64,000 nt of DNA, taken from positions 186,001-250,000 of the forward strand of contig NZ_JAHRCY010000011.1 in NCBI RefSeq assembly GCF_019083965.1, in the 5' to 3' direction. A model generated the notes under the pieces. That model worked only from the letters and a program-made list of their open reading frames with translations, was not told the origin of the DNA and did not search any database. This DNA is from Catellatospora tritici. GTDB lineage: Bacteria; Actinomycetota; Actinomycetes; Mycobacteriales; Micromonosporaceae. Positions 1 through 8,044 of the stretch are shown here, piece after piece (the first letter of the stretch is position 1; each line of letters starts with the position of its first letter). The translations under genes were made by a program, and so were the position numbers.

Positions 1-1197
1 ACCGCCCAGGCCGCGCTGCGAGTGCTGGAGCAGGCGCACGGCCAGGCCCGCGACGGCGGCGGGGAGAAAGAGGTAACCCGCCACCACGCGCGCGGCAAAC
101 TATTGCCCCGGGAGCGGCTGGAACTGCTCGTGGACAGCGACACGGCCCTGTTGGAGCTGGCCGCGACGGCAGGCCGGGCCAGCGACGAGCCCGCCGGTGC
201 GGGTCTGGTGACGGCCGTGGGCGTCATCGACGGCGTCGAATGCATGCTGGTCGCCAGCGATCCGACGGTACGCGACGGCGGCCCGGCCCAGACCGGTCGG
301 CGCAAGCTGGCCCGCGCCGTCGAACTGGCTGGACGGCAGCTGCTGCCGCTGGTGCTGCTGCTGGAGGCGACGCCCGACGCGGGCCGCCCGGCCGCGCCCG
401 ACCCGGGCCTGGCGCAGCTGAGCCGCCTGGCCACGCCGGTGCTGTGTGCCGTGTTCGGGCCGCTGGACGCCTGGCTGGCGCCGCTGCCGGACCTGTCCGA
501 TCACGCGATCGTGGTGCGCGGACGGGCCGAGGCGGTGCGGGTGGACCTGGTCGCCGAGGACGACCGCGATGCCCTGCGGCTGCTGCGGCAGAGCGTACGG
601 CGGTTGGTGACGTACCGGCCGGGGATTCCGGTCGCCGAGGGGGTGCCGCCCCGGTACGAGGCGGAGGAGCTGCTAGCCGTGGCCAGCGCCGACCCGGGCC
701 GCCCGGCCGACGCGCGTGAGGTGCTGGCGCGGGTGCTCGACGGCTCCGACTTCGACGAGTTCCGCCCGCAGCAGGGGCCGGGACTGCTGGCTGGGTTCGG
801 CGCGGTGCACGGGCACCGGGTTGCGGTGCTGGCCGGGACCGACACCGTGATCGACACCGGGTCGGCGGCCAAGGGTGCCGAGCTGGCCCGGCTGGCCGCG
901 GCCGCCCGGATGCCGGTGCTGGTGCTGGCCAACCCGCCCGTGCCGGGACCGGACGACCACTCGGCGCTGCTGCTGCGCGAGCTGGGCCGGGCCGAGCGGA
1001 TCACCGTGGTGCTCGGCGCGGAGCCGGGCGCGTGGGCGGTGGCCGGGCCGGGCTTCCGGTTCACCTGGCCGGTGGGCGACCTGTCGTCCGACCCGTACGA
1101 CGGAGTGATCGATCCCCGCGACACCCGGACCGTGCTCGGCATCTGCCTGTCGGTGGTCGCCCGGTCCGCCCCCGCCGACCGAGAGGTGACGCCATGA
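1..1197 (+). CDS. Divergent acyl-CoA carboxylase carboxyltransferase (beta) subunit, 5'-partial
   Basis: The reading frame is open at the left edge, so the gene begins upstream. The visible 398 codons start with the family's entry motif (RGKLLPRERLELLVD) and end with the subunit signature GVIDPRDTRTVLG, so this is a carboxyltransferase of the propionyl/acetyl-CoA carboxylase beta family, which moves CO2 from biotin to an acyl-CoA. It is much shorter than the usual 510-540 residues. The middle is shortened: the stretch after VVLLL lacks the GGAR-type and GGA/GGG oxyanion-hole motifs, and the text jumps from a VRG strand to an EDDRDALRLLR helix. The stop codon overlaps the next start (ATGA), so expression is coupled to the biotin-carrying subunit. 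Family assignment is good. Catalytic competence is doubtful. Confidence 0.75.
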   Translation, partial: TAQAALRVLEQAHGQARDGGGEKEVTRHHARGKLLPRERLELLVDSDTALLELAATAGRASDEPAGAGLVTAVGVIDGVECMLVASDPTVRDGGPAQTGRRKLARAVELAGRQLLPLVLLLEATPDAGRPAAPDPGLAQLSRLATPVLCAVFGPLDAWLAPLPDLSDHAIVVRGRAEAVRVDLVAEDDRDALRLLRQSVRRLVTYRPGIPVAEGVPPRYEAEELLAVASADPGRPADAREVLARVLDGSDFDEFRPQQGPGLLAGFGAVHGHRVAVLAGTDTVIDTGSAAKGAELARLAAAARMPVLVLANPPVPGPDDHSALLLRELGRAERITVVLGAEPGAWAVAGPGFRFTWPVGDLSSDPYDGVIDPRDTRTVLGICLSVVARSAPADREVTP

Positions 1198-3215
1198 TCC
1201 GTCGACTGCTGGTGGCCAACCGGGGCGAGGTGGCCCGGCGCATCTTCGCGACCTGTCGCGCGGTCGGCGTCGAGACGGTGGCGGTCTACTCCTCGGCCGA
1301 CGCCGACGCGCCGTATGTGGCCGAGGCCGACTACGCGGTGCAGCTGCCCGGGTCGGCGCCGAGCGCGACGTACCTGCGCGGCGACCTGATCGTCGCGGCG
1401 GCCCGCAAGACCGGCGCGGACGCGATCCACCCGGGCTACGGCTTCCTGGCCGAGAACGCCGACTTCGCGGCGATGGTCACCGACTCCGGGCTGACCTGGG
1501 TCGGCCCGCCCGCGAAGATCATCTCAGTGATGGCCTCGAAGATCGACGCGAAGCTGCTGCTGGCCGAGGCCGAGGTGCCGGTGCTGCCGAGCTGGACCGA
1601 CCCGACCGCCGTCGACGAGTTTCCGGTGCTGGTCAAGGCCGCGATCGGCGGCGGTGGTCGGGGCATGCGCATCGTGCGCGACGCCGACTCGCTCGGCGAA
1701 GCCGTCTCCTCGGCCCGCCGCGAGGCGTTCGGCGCCTTCGGCGACTCGACCGTCTTCTGTGAACGGTACGTCGAGCAGGCCCGGCACATCGAGGTGCAGA
1801 TCGCCGCCGACGAGCACGGCAACACCATCACCCTGGGCGAGCGCGAGTGCTCCATCCAGCGGCGACACCAGAAGATCATCGAAGAGGCGCCGTCCCCGGC
1901 CGTCTCACCCGAGCTGCGCGAGAACCTGTGCGCGGCCGCCGTCGCGGTCGCCGAAGCCATCGGGTACGTCGGCATCGGCACCGTCGAGTTCCTGCTCAGC
2001 CCCGAGGGCGAGTTCTACTTCCTGGAGATGAACACCCGGCTGCAGGTCGAGCACCCGGTCACCGAGCTGGTCACCGGCCTCGACCTGGTCCGCCTGCAAC
2101 TGTTCCTGGCCGAGGGCGGCCAGCTGCCGTTCCCGAGCGCGCCGCCCATGCGCGGGCACGCCATCGAGGTCCGGCTGTGCGCCGAGGACCCGGCCAGCAA
2201 CTGGCTGCCCGCCACCGGCCAGGTGCACCTGTTCGAGGTGCCCGAGGTGTCCGGCCGGTTCCGACCGATGCTCCAGCCGGGCATCCGCGTCGACTCCGGT
2301 ATCGAGGCCGGTTCCGTGGTCGGTGTGCACTACGACTCGATGCTCGCCAAGATCGTCGCCTGGGCGCCGACCCGCTACGAAGCGGCCCGCATGCTCGCCG
2401 GGGCGCTGGCCCGGACCCGCATCCACGGCCTGATCACCAACCGCGACCTGCTGGTACGCGTGCTGCGCCACCCGGCCTTCCTCACCGGCCAGATCGACAC
2501 CGGCCTGCTCGACCGCCAGCCCGAAGTGTTCGCCCCGCTGCTGTCCTCCGTCGAGGCCGTCCGCCTGAGCTGCCTCGCCGCCGCGCTCGCCGCCGCGGCG
2601 CAACGCCGCGCCCAAGCCCCCCTCCAGCGCGGCATCCCGTCCGGCTGGCGCAACGTTCCCACCGTCGCCCAGACCGTCGTGTACGACGGCCCCGCCGGCC
2701 CGGTCGAAGTCGGCTACCGCCTCGACGGCACCGGCGCGCTGGCGCAGTGGTGGGTGCGCGCGGTCGACCCGGAGGAGCTCGACCTGGCCGGGCTCGGGCA
2801 GGTCGGCGTGCTCGACGACCACCCGCCTGTCGCCGTGGTCTCGGCCACCGGCGACGACGTGGTGCTCGACGTCGCCGGCATCCGGTTGGCGCTGCAGGTG
2901 CACCGCGTCGGCGAGATGTCGTACGTCGACAGCGCCGAGGGCTCGCTCGCGCTGCGGCGGCTGCCGCGCTTCCCGTTGCCTGTACAGGAGCTGGAGGAGG
3001 GTGCGCTGACCGCCCCGCTGCCCGGCGCGGTCGGCCGGGTGCTGGTCGCCCCCGGCCAGCGCGTCGGCGCTGGCGACCTGCTGCTGACCCTGGAGGCGAT
3101 GAAGCTGGAGCACCCGGTGCACGCCCCGGCCGACGGCATCGTCGCCCAGGTCACCGTCCGCCCCGGCGCCCTGGTCGCCACCGGCGCCCTCCTCGCCGTC
3201 CTCACCCCCGCCTGA
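1194..3215 (+). CDS. Acetyl/propionyl-CoA carboxylase alpha subunit (biotin carboxylase + BCCP)
   Basis: This 673-aa protein carries out the ATP-dependent carboxylation of biotin and also holds the biotin. The N-terminus (IRRLLVANRGEVARRI) is the classic biotin carboxylase start. The ATP-grasp glycine loop (IGGGGRGMRIV) and the catalytic stretch EMNTRLQVEHPVTE follow. The C-terminal biotinyl domain has EAMKLEH with the biotin acceptor at Lys637, about 36 residues from the end as expected. The ATG at 1194 overlaps the stop of the carboxyltransferase gene (ATGA), so both subunits are made in step. The linker between the carboxylase and biotinyl domains is the BT-type region of acyl-CoA carboxylases. 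The gene ends 9 nt before a strong palindrome. Substrate (acetyl-, propionyl- or longer CoA) cannot be read from the sequence. Confidence 0.93.
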   Translation: MIRRLLVANRGEVARRIFATCRAVGVETVAVYSSADADAPYVAEADYAVQLPGSAPSATYLRGDLIVAAARKTGADAIHPGYGFLAENADFAAMVTDSGLTWVGPPAKIISVMASKIDAKLLLAEAEVPVLPSWTDPTAVDEFPVLVKAAIGGGGRGMRIVRDADSLGEAVSSARREAFGAFGDSTVFCERYVEQARHIEVQIAADEHGNTITLGERECSIQRRHQKIIEEAPSPAVSPELRENLCAAAVAVAEAIGYVGIGTVEFLLSPEGEFYFLEMNTRLQVEHPVTELVTGLDLVRLQLFLAEGGQLPFPSAPPMRGHAIEVRLCAEDPASNWLPATGQVHLFEVPEVSGRFRPMLQPGIRVDSGIEAGSVVGVHYDSMLAKIVAWAPTRYEAARMLAGALARTRIHGLITNRDLLVRVLRHPAFLTGQIDTGLLDRQPEVFAPLLSSVEAVRLSCLAAALAAAAQRRAQAPLQRGIPSGWRNVPTVAQTVVYDGPAGPVEVGYRLDGTGALAQWWVRAVDPEELDLAGLGQVGVLDDHPPVAVVSATGDDVVLDVAGIRLALQVHRVGEMSYVDSAEGSLALRRLPRFPLPVQELEEGALTAPLPGAVGRVLVAPGQRVGAGDLLLTLEAMKLEHPVHAPADGIVAQVTVRPGALVATGALLAVLTPA

Positions 3216-3224
3216 CCCCGAGGT

Positions 3225-3273
3225 AAGGAAGGGCCCCTTCTTATCGCTTTGCGTAGAAGAAGGGGCCCTTCTT
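3225..3273. terminator. GGAAGGGCCC-type inverted repeat, probable terminator
   Basis: Arms GAAGGGCCCCTTCTT and AAGAAGGGGCCCTTC pair perfectly over 15 bp around a short loop, starting 10 nt after the carboxylase stop codon. The right arm ends in CTT rather than a T-run. A related 18-bp palindrome occurs at 52157-52174, so this is also a dispersed repeat. Confidence 0.6.
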
Positions 3274-3367
3274 GACGCGCTCCCAGCGCGCAGATGCCAC
3301 GCGCCATGCGCTGACGAACGCGCTGGGCCGGGCGAGCGCGGGCCGGGCGAGCGCGGGCCGGGCGAGC

Positions 3368-3430
3368 GTGCAGTTTCGGGGAAACTGCACGAATCCGGCC
3401 CATGATTCCAGCACTTTCCCCGAAACCGTC
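3368..3430 (+). repeat. 63-bp dispersed repeat, copy 1
   Basis: The element starts with GTGCAGTTTCGGGGAAACTG and ends with TTTCCCCGAAAC, with a conserved core CGGCCCA.GATTCCA. Copy 2 is the reverse complement of 10687-10749. By eye about 54 of 63 positions match. The first 23 bp are themselves palindromic around CGGGG, and the two ends are inverted copies of the AGTTTCCCCGAAAC motif, so the RNA could fold as a double hairpin. Confidence 0.7.
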
Positions 3431-3489
3431 GCCATGCCCGGGTGCCCGGGTGCGGGGTGCGGGTGTCGGGTGCTCGGGCGGGGGAAAGG

Positions 3490-3540
3490 GACGTCCCCCG
3501 GGAAGCGGGCCGGATGGGTAGCCCGTCCTCGGGGGACGTC
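3490..3540. repeat. Nested inverted repeat
   Basis: GACGTCCCCCG (3490-3500) and CGGGGGACGTC (3530-3540) pair perfectly over 11 bp. An inner pair GCGGGC/GCCCGT lies between them. It is GC-rich with no T-tract. Function unknown. Confidence 0.5.
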
Positions 3541-3626
3541 GGGTGGTGCGGGTACCGCGTGCGGACTACTCAGCGAAAGGGGCCCGTACGCATAGAACGT
3601 GGCGAGAGGCCATGTTCGTTGTCCGG

Positions 3627-3717
3627 CCTGCCCGCCGAGCCAGGCGGTGCAGTGTTTTGCCTGGTCGGTCCGGAAGCGACGGGAGAGAGTCGTTCGGGGC
3701 CGGGCTCGGCGGGCAGG
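3627..3717 (-). terminator. Long inverted repeat just downstream of the chaplin-like gene
   Basis: CCTGCCCGCCGAGCC (3627-3641) and GGCTCGGCGGGCAGG (3703-3717) are perfect 15-bp complements with a 61-nt loop. The structure starts 9 nt after the stop codon of the minus-strand gene, which suits a terminator or an mRNA 3'-end stabiliser. The long loop makes this tentative. Confidence 0.4.
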
Positions 3718-3725
3718 GCCGGGGT

Positions 3726-4892
3726 CTACTGCTGCGCCGAGGCGCCGCCGACGCTCCACGCGGCCGCGTCGCCGAGCACGCCGACGGCCACGCTGCTCAC
3801 GTTGACCGGCACCTGGATCGGCGCGTACACCTGGGTGCCGTTGAGGATGCCGTGGTTGCCCGCGCTGAGCAGGTTCACGTCGTGGTCGTGCCGGGCGTGA
3901 CGGCCGTGGTCGTCACGGTGGTTGTGGTCGGTGCACGGCCGGGGCCGCGGGCGCGGGGTCGGGTGGTGGCCGTTGCCGCCACCACCGCCGCCGCCCGGGT
4001 GGGTGCCCGTGCCGCCGCCGGTGCCGCCGCTGCTGTGGTCGACGTCGTCGCTCTCGGTGGCGAAGCGGTCGACGGTGCCGACCGAGTCCAGGGCGTCGAG
4101 GTCGATGGCGTCGGCGCCGGTCGCGGCGCGCTGGCCGCCGGTCAGGCCGCCGAGCAGCGGGCCGACCAGGGGCAGGCCGTTGCCGAGGCCGCCACTGGTG
4201 AGGCCGCCGACCACGGGCAGGCTGCCCAGGCTTCCCACCAGCGGCAGGCCGCCGCTGGTCAGGTCGCCGACGAGCGGGAGACCGCCGTTGGCGAGGCCGC
4301 CGACCAGGGGCAGGTTGCCGACCACGGGCAGGTTGCCGACCAGCGGCAGGCCCTCGGTGGGGGCGGACTCGCGGCCGCCGTACCCGTCGTGGTCGTGGTG
4401 GCCGCAGCCGCAGTTGTGACCGTGGCCCTGGTCGGGCCGAGGCCGGGGACGCGGGGTCGGGTAGTGGCCGGGAGTCGGGTGGTGGCCCGGCTGCTCGGCG
4501 GAGGCGCCGCCCTCGCAGAACGCCACCGCGGATCCGAGCACACCCGCGGCCACGCCGCAGACATTGATCGGGGCCTGGATCGGGGCGAAGACCTGGGTGC
4601 CGTTCAGGATGCCGTGGTTGCCGGTGCTGATCAGGTGCGCGTCGTAGACGCCTTCCAGCTCGGCGGCGCTGCCGCCCTCGCAGCCGGCCAGCGCGTCACC
4701 GGCGACGCCGACGGCCACGCCGCACAGGTTGATCGGCGCCTGGATCGGAGCGAAGACCTGGGTGCCGTTCAGGATGCCGGTGTTGCCGGCACTGATGACA
4801 CTGGCCTCGGCGTAAGCCGCGGTGCCGGTGGCCATGACCGCGCCGGCGGTGAGCGCACCGGCCTTCAGGGAACGTCGAACCCACGTGTTCAT
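3726..4892 (-). CDS. Secreted chaplin-domain surface protein with three domains and a repeat linker
   Basis: The 388-aa protein has a signal peptide (MNTWVRRSLKAGALTAGAVM..., predicted cut after AAYA near residue 28). Two chaplin-like domains follow (GILNGTQVFAPIQAPIN.CG...C) at about residues 33-75 and 83-130, each with the paired cysteines that form the family's disulfide. A third domain at the C-terminus has SS in place of the cysteine motif. Between them lies a PTPRPRPRP stretch, a His/Asp-rich segment and a run of GLPLVG/NLPVVG repeats. Chaplins coat aerial hyphae and spores and assemble into amyloid. No LPXTG sorting signal is present. The start at 4892 is preceded by GAGG. A longer upstream frame lacks a signal peptide, so the shorter start is chosen. 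Confidence 0.75.
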   Translation of the reverse strand: MNTWVRRSLKAGALTAGAVMATGTAAYAEASVISAGNTGILNGTQVFAPIQAPINLCGVAVGVAGDALAGCEGGSAAELEGVYDAHLISTGNHGILNGTQVFAPIQAPINVCGVAAGVLGSAVAFCEGGASAEQPGHHPTPGHYPTPRPRPRPDQGHGHNCGCGHHDHDGYGGRESAPTEGLPLVGNLPVVGNLPLVGGLANGGLPLVGDLTSGGLPLVGSLGSLPVVGGLTSGGLGNGLPLVGPLLGGLTGGQRAATGADAIDLDALDSVGTVDRFATESDDVDHSSGGTGGGTGTHPGGGGGGGNGHHPTPRPRPRPCTDHNHRDDHGRHARHDHDVNLLSAGNHGILNGTQVYAPIQVPVNVSSVAVGVLGDAAAWSVGGASAQQ

Positions 4893-5082
4893 AGTGGTGA
4901 GGACCTCTTTCGATCGTCGGAGTCGTTCCGACAGACCGATCGAGGCGGCGTGAGAGGTGGTCCCTTGTCCCGGGCAGGGGCGCTGGGTCACCGCACGATC
5001 GGTCACTGTGGACACGTCTAGCCGCGCGCAATTTGCGAGGTTCGCGACCACTCGGACCAACGAGGTCTACCCAGGGGCTGAC

Positions 5083-5106
5083 GTGTCAGGGACAGGTTCC
5101 CGACAC
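5083..5106. promoter_or_regulatory. Imperfect 24-bp palindrome upstream of the chaplin-like gene
   Basis: GTGTCAGGGAC and GTTCCCGACAC are near-perfect inverted copies between crp and the chaplin-like gene. An AT-rich stretch with a possible minus-strand -10 (TATAGT, around 5116-5121) lies just upstream. It could be an operator for the surface protein gene. The binding protein is unknown. Confidence 0.35.
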
Positions 5107-5150
5107 TTCAGCGATACTATATGCCCGATTTTAGCCCGTTTTGGTATGAC

Positions 5151-5828
5151 TCAGACGCGGGCGCGCCGAGCCAGCCGCTCCGGGTCCAGGATGATCACGC
5201 TCTTGCCGTCCAGCCGCAGCCAGCCCCGCGAGGCGAAGTCGGCCAGCGCCTTGTTGACGGTCTCCCGGGAGGCGCCGACGAGCTGCGCCAGCTCCTCCTG
5301 GGTGAGGTCGTGGGTCACCCGGAGCACGCCGCCGTCGCGGGTGCCGAACCGGCCTGCCATCTGCAGCAGGTTCTTGGCCACGCGGCCGGGCACGTCGGTG
5401 AAGATGAGGTCGGCCAGCGCGTCGTTGGTGCGGCGCAGGCGCCGGGCGAGCACGCGCAGCAGCTGCTCGGCGATCTCCGGGCGGTTGTTCAGCCAGGGGC
5501 GCAGCGCCTGCTTGCGCAGCCGGGCCAGGCGCACGTCGGTGACGGCGGTGGCGGTCGCGGTGCGCGGGCCGGGGTCGAACAGGGACAGCTCGCCGAGCAT
5601 GTCCGACGGCCCCATCACGGAGACCAGGTTCTGTCGGCCGTCGGCGGCGCGGCGACCCAGCTTGATCTTGCCGGAGAGTACGATGTAGAGGCTGTCGCCC
5701 GGCTCACCCTCGTTGAACACGATCTCGCCCTTGCGGATCTCGATCGTCTCCATTTCGCGGGCAAGCGCCTCCGCGGCCTCCGGGTCGACACCCTGGAAGA
5801 TTCCGCTGCGAGCCAGCACCTCGTCCAT
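5151..5828 (-). CDS. crp: Crp/Fnr-family cAMP-type transcriptional regulator
   Basis: At 225 aa this matches actinobacterial Crp length. The N-terminal cyclic-nucleotide domain has the phosphate-binding cassette GELSLFDPGPRT (79-90) with the Arg and Thr that contact cAMP. The C-terminal winged helix contains LTQEELAQLVGASRETVNKAL. The start at 5828 is preferred over the in-frame ATG at 5834 because GGAGG lies 7 nt before the former and only 1 nt before the latter. The gene diverges from capA-nth-marP, the same neighbourhood as crp (Rv3676) in Mycobacterium tuberculosis. A possible minus-strand -10 (TAGACT) is at 5884-5889. As a global regulator it would control central metabolism and development genes. 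Confidence 0.92.
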   Translation of the reverse strand: MDEVLARSGIFQGVDPEAAEALAREMETIEIRKGEIVFNEGEPGDSLYIVLSGKIKLGRRAADGRQNLVSVMGPSDMLGELSLFDPGPRTATATAVTDVRLARLRKQALRPWLNNRPEIAEQLLRVLARRLRRTNDALADLIFTDVPGRVAKNLLQMAGRFGTRDGGVLRVTHDLTQEELAQLVGASRETVNKALADFASRGWLRLDGKSVIILDPERLARRARV

Positions 5829-5982
5829 CGCCATACCTCCATCGGCGCGGGGTGCGTGGGACCGCCATACGCCGCGCGAGGTCAGTCTAGGCGCAACCGG
5901 TCTCCAACCGGACGCCAACCCCCAGAATCCGCTTCGGTCGACCGATGCCGCAGGTGGCGCGCCGCGGGTAGAGTCCCCGGCG
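5829..5982. promoter_or_regulatory. Divergent promoter region between crp and the capA-like gene
   Basis: On the minus strand TAGACT (5884-5889) is a candidate -10 for crp. On the plus strand TAGAGT (5969-5974) lies 8 nt before the ATG of the capA-like gene, the spacing of a leaderless transcript. Two CAACCGG direct repeats sit in the middle. No convincing -35 is visible for either. Confidence 0.4.
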
Positions 5983-7287
5983 ATGTCGACAGAGCCCCTC
6001 ACCCCTGCTGACCTGCCCGCCCCCGACAGCCAGCCCGTCACCCCAATCGCTGTGACGACCATGGATGTTCGACCGTCGGTGTCGACGCGGTTGCGGAACG
6101 TGCTGCGCGCCCGCCCCGGCGCCTCGGCGGCGGGTGGAGTCGTGCTTCTTGTCACAGTGATCGGCCTGGTGGTGACCGCCACAAACTCGTCGGCCGAAGT
6201 CGGCCAGTGGCACGACCCGGTCGTCGCCGCCCCGCCCGCGAGCGCGTCGGCCGCCGCGCCGACGACGGGCAAGACCATCAGCCTCTCCGCCACCGGCGAC
6301 ATCGTCATGGGCGACGCGCCGGGCAAGCTGCCGCCCAACGACGGCAGGGGCTACTTCGACAAGGTCAAGTCGCTGCTGCCCGCCGATGTGGTGATGGGCA
6401 ACCTGGAGCAGCCGATCACCGACGAGACCGGCACCGGCAAGTGCCCCCGCCCCGTCGCCAACCCGACCCCGGCCAGTCCGGCCCCGGGCGCCAGCCCGAG
6501 CCCGAAGAACAACTGCCACCAGTTCCGGGTGCCGCCGTCGTACGCGGGACATCTCAAGGACGCCGGGTTCAACCTGCTGAACATGGCCAACAACCACGGC
6601 AAGGACTACGGCACCGCGGGCTATGCCAACACCCAGCGGTCGCTGGAGAAGTTCGGGCTCAGGCACACCGGCGAGACCAACGAGATCACGATCGTGGAGG
6701 TCGACGGGGTCAAGGTGGCGGTGCTGGGCTTCTCGTCGTACTCGGGGAACAACAGTCTGCTCAACCTCACCTCGGCCAAGAAGGTCGTGTCCCAGGCGGC
6801 GGCGAAGGCCGACATCGTGGTGGTGCAGGTGCACATGGGCGCCGAGGGCGGCGACAAGAGTCATGTGCGGCCGGGCACGGAGTTCTTCCTGGGCGAGAAC
6901 CGGGGCGACCCGATGAAGTTCGCCCGCGCGGTGATCGACGCCGGGGCCGACCTGATCATCGGGCACGGGCCGCACGTCGTGCGCGGGCTGGAGTTCTACA
7001 AGGGGCGGCTGATCGCGTACAGCCTGGGCAACTTCGCCGGGGGCGGGGCGCTGAGCAGCGGGGACCGGGTCGGCTGGGGCGGCGTGCTCACCGTGTCGCT
7101 GAACCCGGACGGCAGCTTCGCCTCGGGCCGGTTCCGGTCGACCTACTTCTCCGGGTCGTACGGCATTCCGCAGCCCGACAAGGACGAGCGTGCGCTCAAG
7201 CTGATGAAGCAGATGACCGAGCAGGATTTCGGCGCGAACGGAGCGCGCGTCTCCGCCGACGGGTCGATCGCGGCACCCGCGACGTAG
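5983..7287 (+). CDS. CapA-family (PGA_cap) metallophosphatase-like membrane protein
   Basis: The 434-aa protein has a cytoplasmic N-terminus, one membrane segment near residues 50-68 (GVVLLVTVIGLVV) and a long outside domain. That domain carries the CapA motifs SATGDIVMGD, VVMGNLEQPI, ANNHGKDYG, VHMGAEGG and GHGPHVVRGLEFYKGRLIAYSLGNF, which form the two-metal site of calcineurin-like capsule proteins. In Bacillus the relative CapA works in poly-gamma-glutamate export. Isolated actinobacterial members have unknown substrates. A Pro/Ser-rich insert with two cysteines (GTGKCPRP...NNCHQF) interrupts the domain. No Shine-Dalgarno sequence is seen, and a -10-like TAGAGT 8 nt before the ATG suggests a leaderless mRNA. 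Confidence 0.8.
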   Translation: MSTEPLTPADLPAPDSQPVTPIAVTTMDVRPSVSTRLRNVLRARPGASAAGGVVLLVTVIGLVVTATNSSAEVGQWHDPVVAAPPASASAAAPTTGKTISLSATGDIVMGDAPGKLPPNDGRGYFDKVKSLLPADVVMGNLEQPITDETGTGKCPRPVANPTPASPAPGASPSPKNNCHQFRVPPSYAGHLKDAGFNLLNMANNHGKDYGTAGYANTQRSLEKFGLRHTGETNEITIVEVDGVKVAVLGFSSYSGNNSLLNLTSAKKVVSQAAAKADIVVVQVHMGAEGGDKSHVRPGTEFFLGENRGDPMKFARAVIDAGADLIIGHGPHVVRGLEFYKGRLIAYSLGNFAGGGALSSGDRVGWGGVLTVSLNPDGSFASGRFRSTYFSGSYGIPQPDKDERALKLMKQMTEQDFGANGARVSADGSIAAPAT

Positions 7288-7290
7288 GCT
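7285..7290 (+). promoter_or_regulatory. Candidate -10 of nth (leaderless)
   Basis: TAGGCT ends 7 nt before the GTG start of nth, and there is no Shine-Dalgarno sequence between. The same TAGGCT precedes marP. Confidence 0.4.
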
Positions 7291-7297
7291 CTCTGCC

Positions 7298-8044
7298 GTG
7301 GCAGCGGTGAAGCCTGAGACCGAACTGGGGCGCAAGCGGCGCGTGCGCAGGATGGCGCGCGAGCTGGCGCTGATCCACCCCGACGCGCACTGCGAGCTGG
7401 ACTTCACCACGCCGCTGGAGCTGGCCGTCGCCACCATCCTGTCCGCCCAGTGCACCGACGTGCGGGTGAACCTGACCACCCCGGCCCTGTTCGCCAAGTA
7501 CCGCACCGCGGCCGACTACGCCGGGGCGGACCGGGTCGAGCTGGAGGAGATGATCCGGCCGACCGGCTTCTTCCGGAACAAGACCGAGTCGCTGATGGGG
7601 CTGGGTCGGGGCCTGGTCGAGCGGTTCGACGGCGAGGTGCCCAGCACGCTCGAGCAGCTGGTCACCCTGCCCGGCATCGGCCGCAAGACCGCCAACGTCG
7701 TGCTCGGCAACGCGTTCGGCAAGCCGGGGATCACCGTGGACACGCACTTCCAGCGGCTGGTCAACCGGTGGGGCTGGACCGACGAGAGCGACCCGGTCAA
7801 GATCGAGCACGCGGTCGGGGCACTGGTCGAGAAGCGCGACTGGACCATGCTGTCGCACCGGGTGATCTTCCATGGACGGCGGGTGTGCCACGCCCGCAAG
7901 CCCGCCTGCGGGGCCTGCCCGCTCGCGCCGATGTGCCCGTCGTACGGCACCGGTCCGACCTCGCCGCTGGAGGCGGCCAAGCTGCTCAAGGGCCCGCGCG
8001 CGCCGGAGATCGCCGCGCTGGCCGGGATCGGGGTCACCGCGTGA
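7298..8044 (+). CDS. nth: Endonuclease III (DNA glycosylase/AP lyase)
   Basis: The enzyme removes oxidised pyrimidines and nicks the abasic site in base-excision repair. The helix-hairpin-helix LPGIGRKTANVVLGNAFG carries the catalytic lysine (Lys130), and Asp148 (in TVDTH) is the second catalytic residue. The C-terminal 4Fe-4S loop is complete: Cys197, Cys204, Cys207 and Cys213 (C-x6-C-x2-C-x5-C). The length of 248 aa is normal. The GTG start fits the -10 box spacing. Its stop overlaps the start of the thioredoxin-like gene (GTGA). The order nth-tlpA-NUDIX-marP is the conserved actinobacterial one. Confidence 0.97.
   Translation: MAAVKPETELGRKRRVRRMARELALIHPDAHCELDFTTPLELAVATILSAQCTDVRVNLTTPALFAKYRTAADYAGADRVELEEMIRPTGFFRNKTESLMGLGRGLVERFDGEVPSTLEQLVTLPGIGRKTANVVLGNAFGKPGITVDTHFQRLVNRWGWTDESDPVKIEHAVGALVEKRDWTMLSHRVIFHGRRVCHARKPACGACPLAPMCPSYGTGPTSPLEAAKLLKGPRAPEIAALAGIGVTA

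Larger units (their letters stand above)
3216..3725. other. 510-bp gene-free, repeat-rich spacer between convergent genes
   Basis: No credible gene is seen. The spacer holds a GGAAGGGCCC-type palindrome, three tandem copies of a 15-bp unit (GAGCGCGGGCCGGGC) just before 3368, a 63-bp element repeated elsewhere in the window, and two further long inverted repeats. It lies downstream of both the carboxylase operon and the chaplin gene, so it acts at least as their shared 3' region. Confidence 0.6.

Noticed and set aside
3543..5021. A 492-codon plus-strand frame opposite the chaplin-like gene
   Set aside because: No ribosome site and low-complexity Val/Ala/Gly product; the minus-strand frame has a signal peptide and repeated domains.
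5083..5106. A Crp binding site upstream of the chaplin-like gene
   Set aside because: The palindrome does not fit the GTGN6CAC-type Crp consensus; left as an unassigned palindrome.
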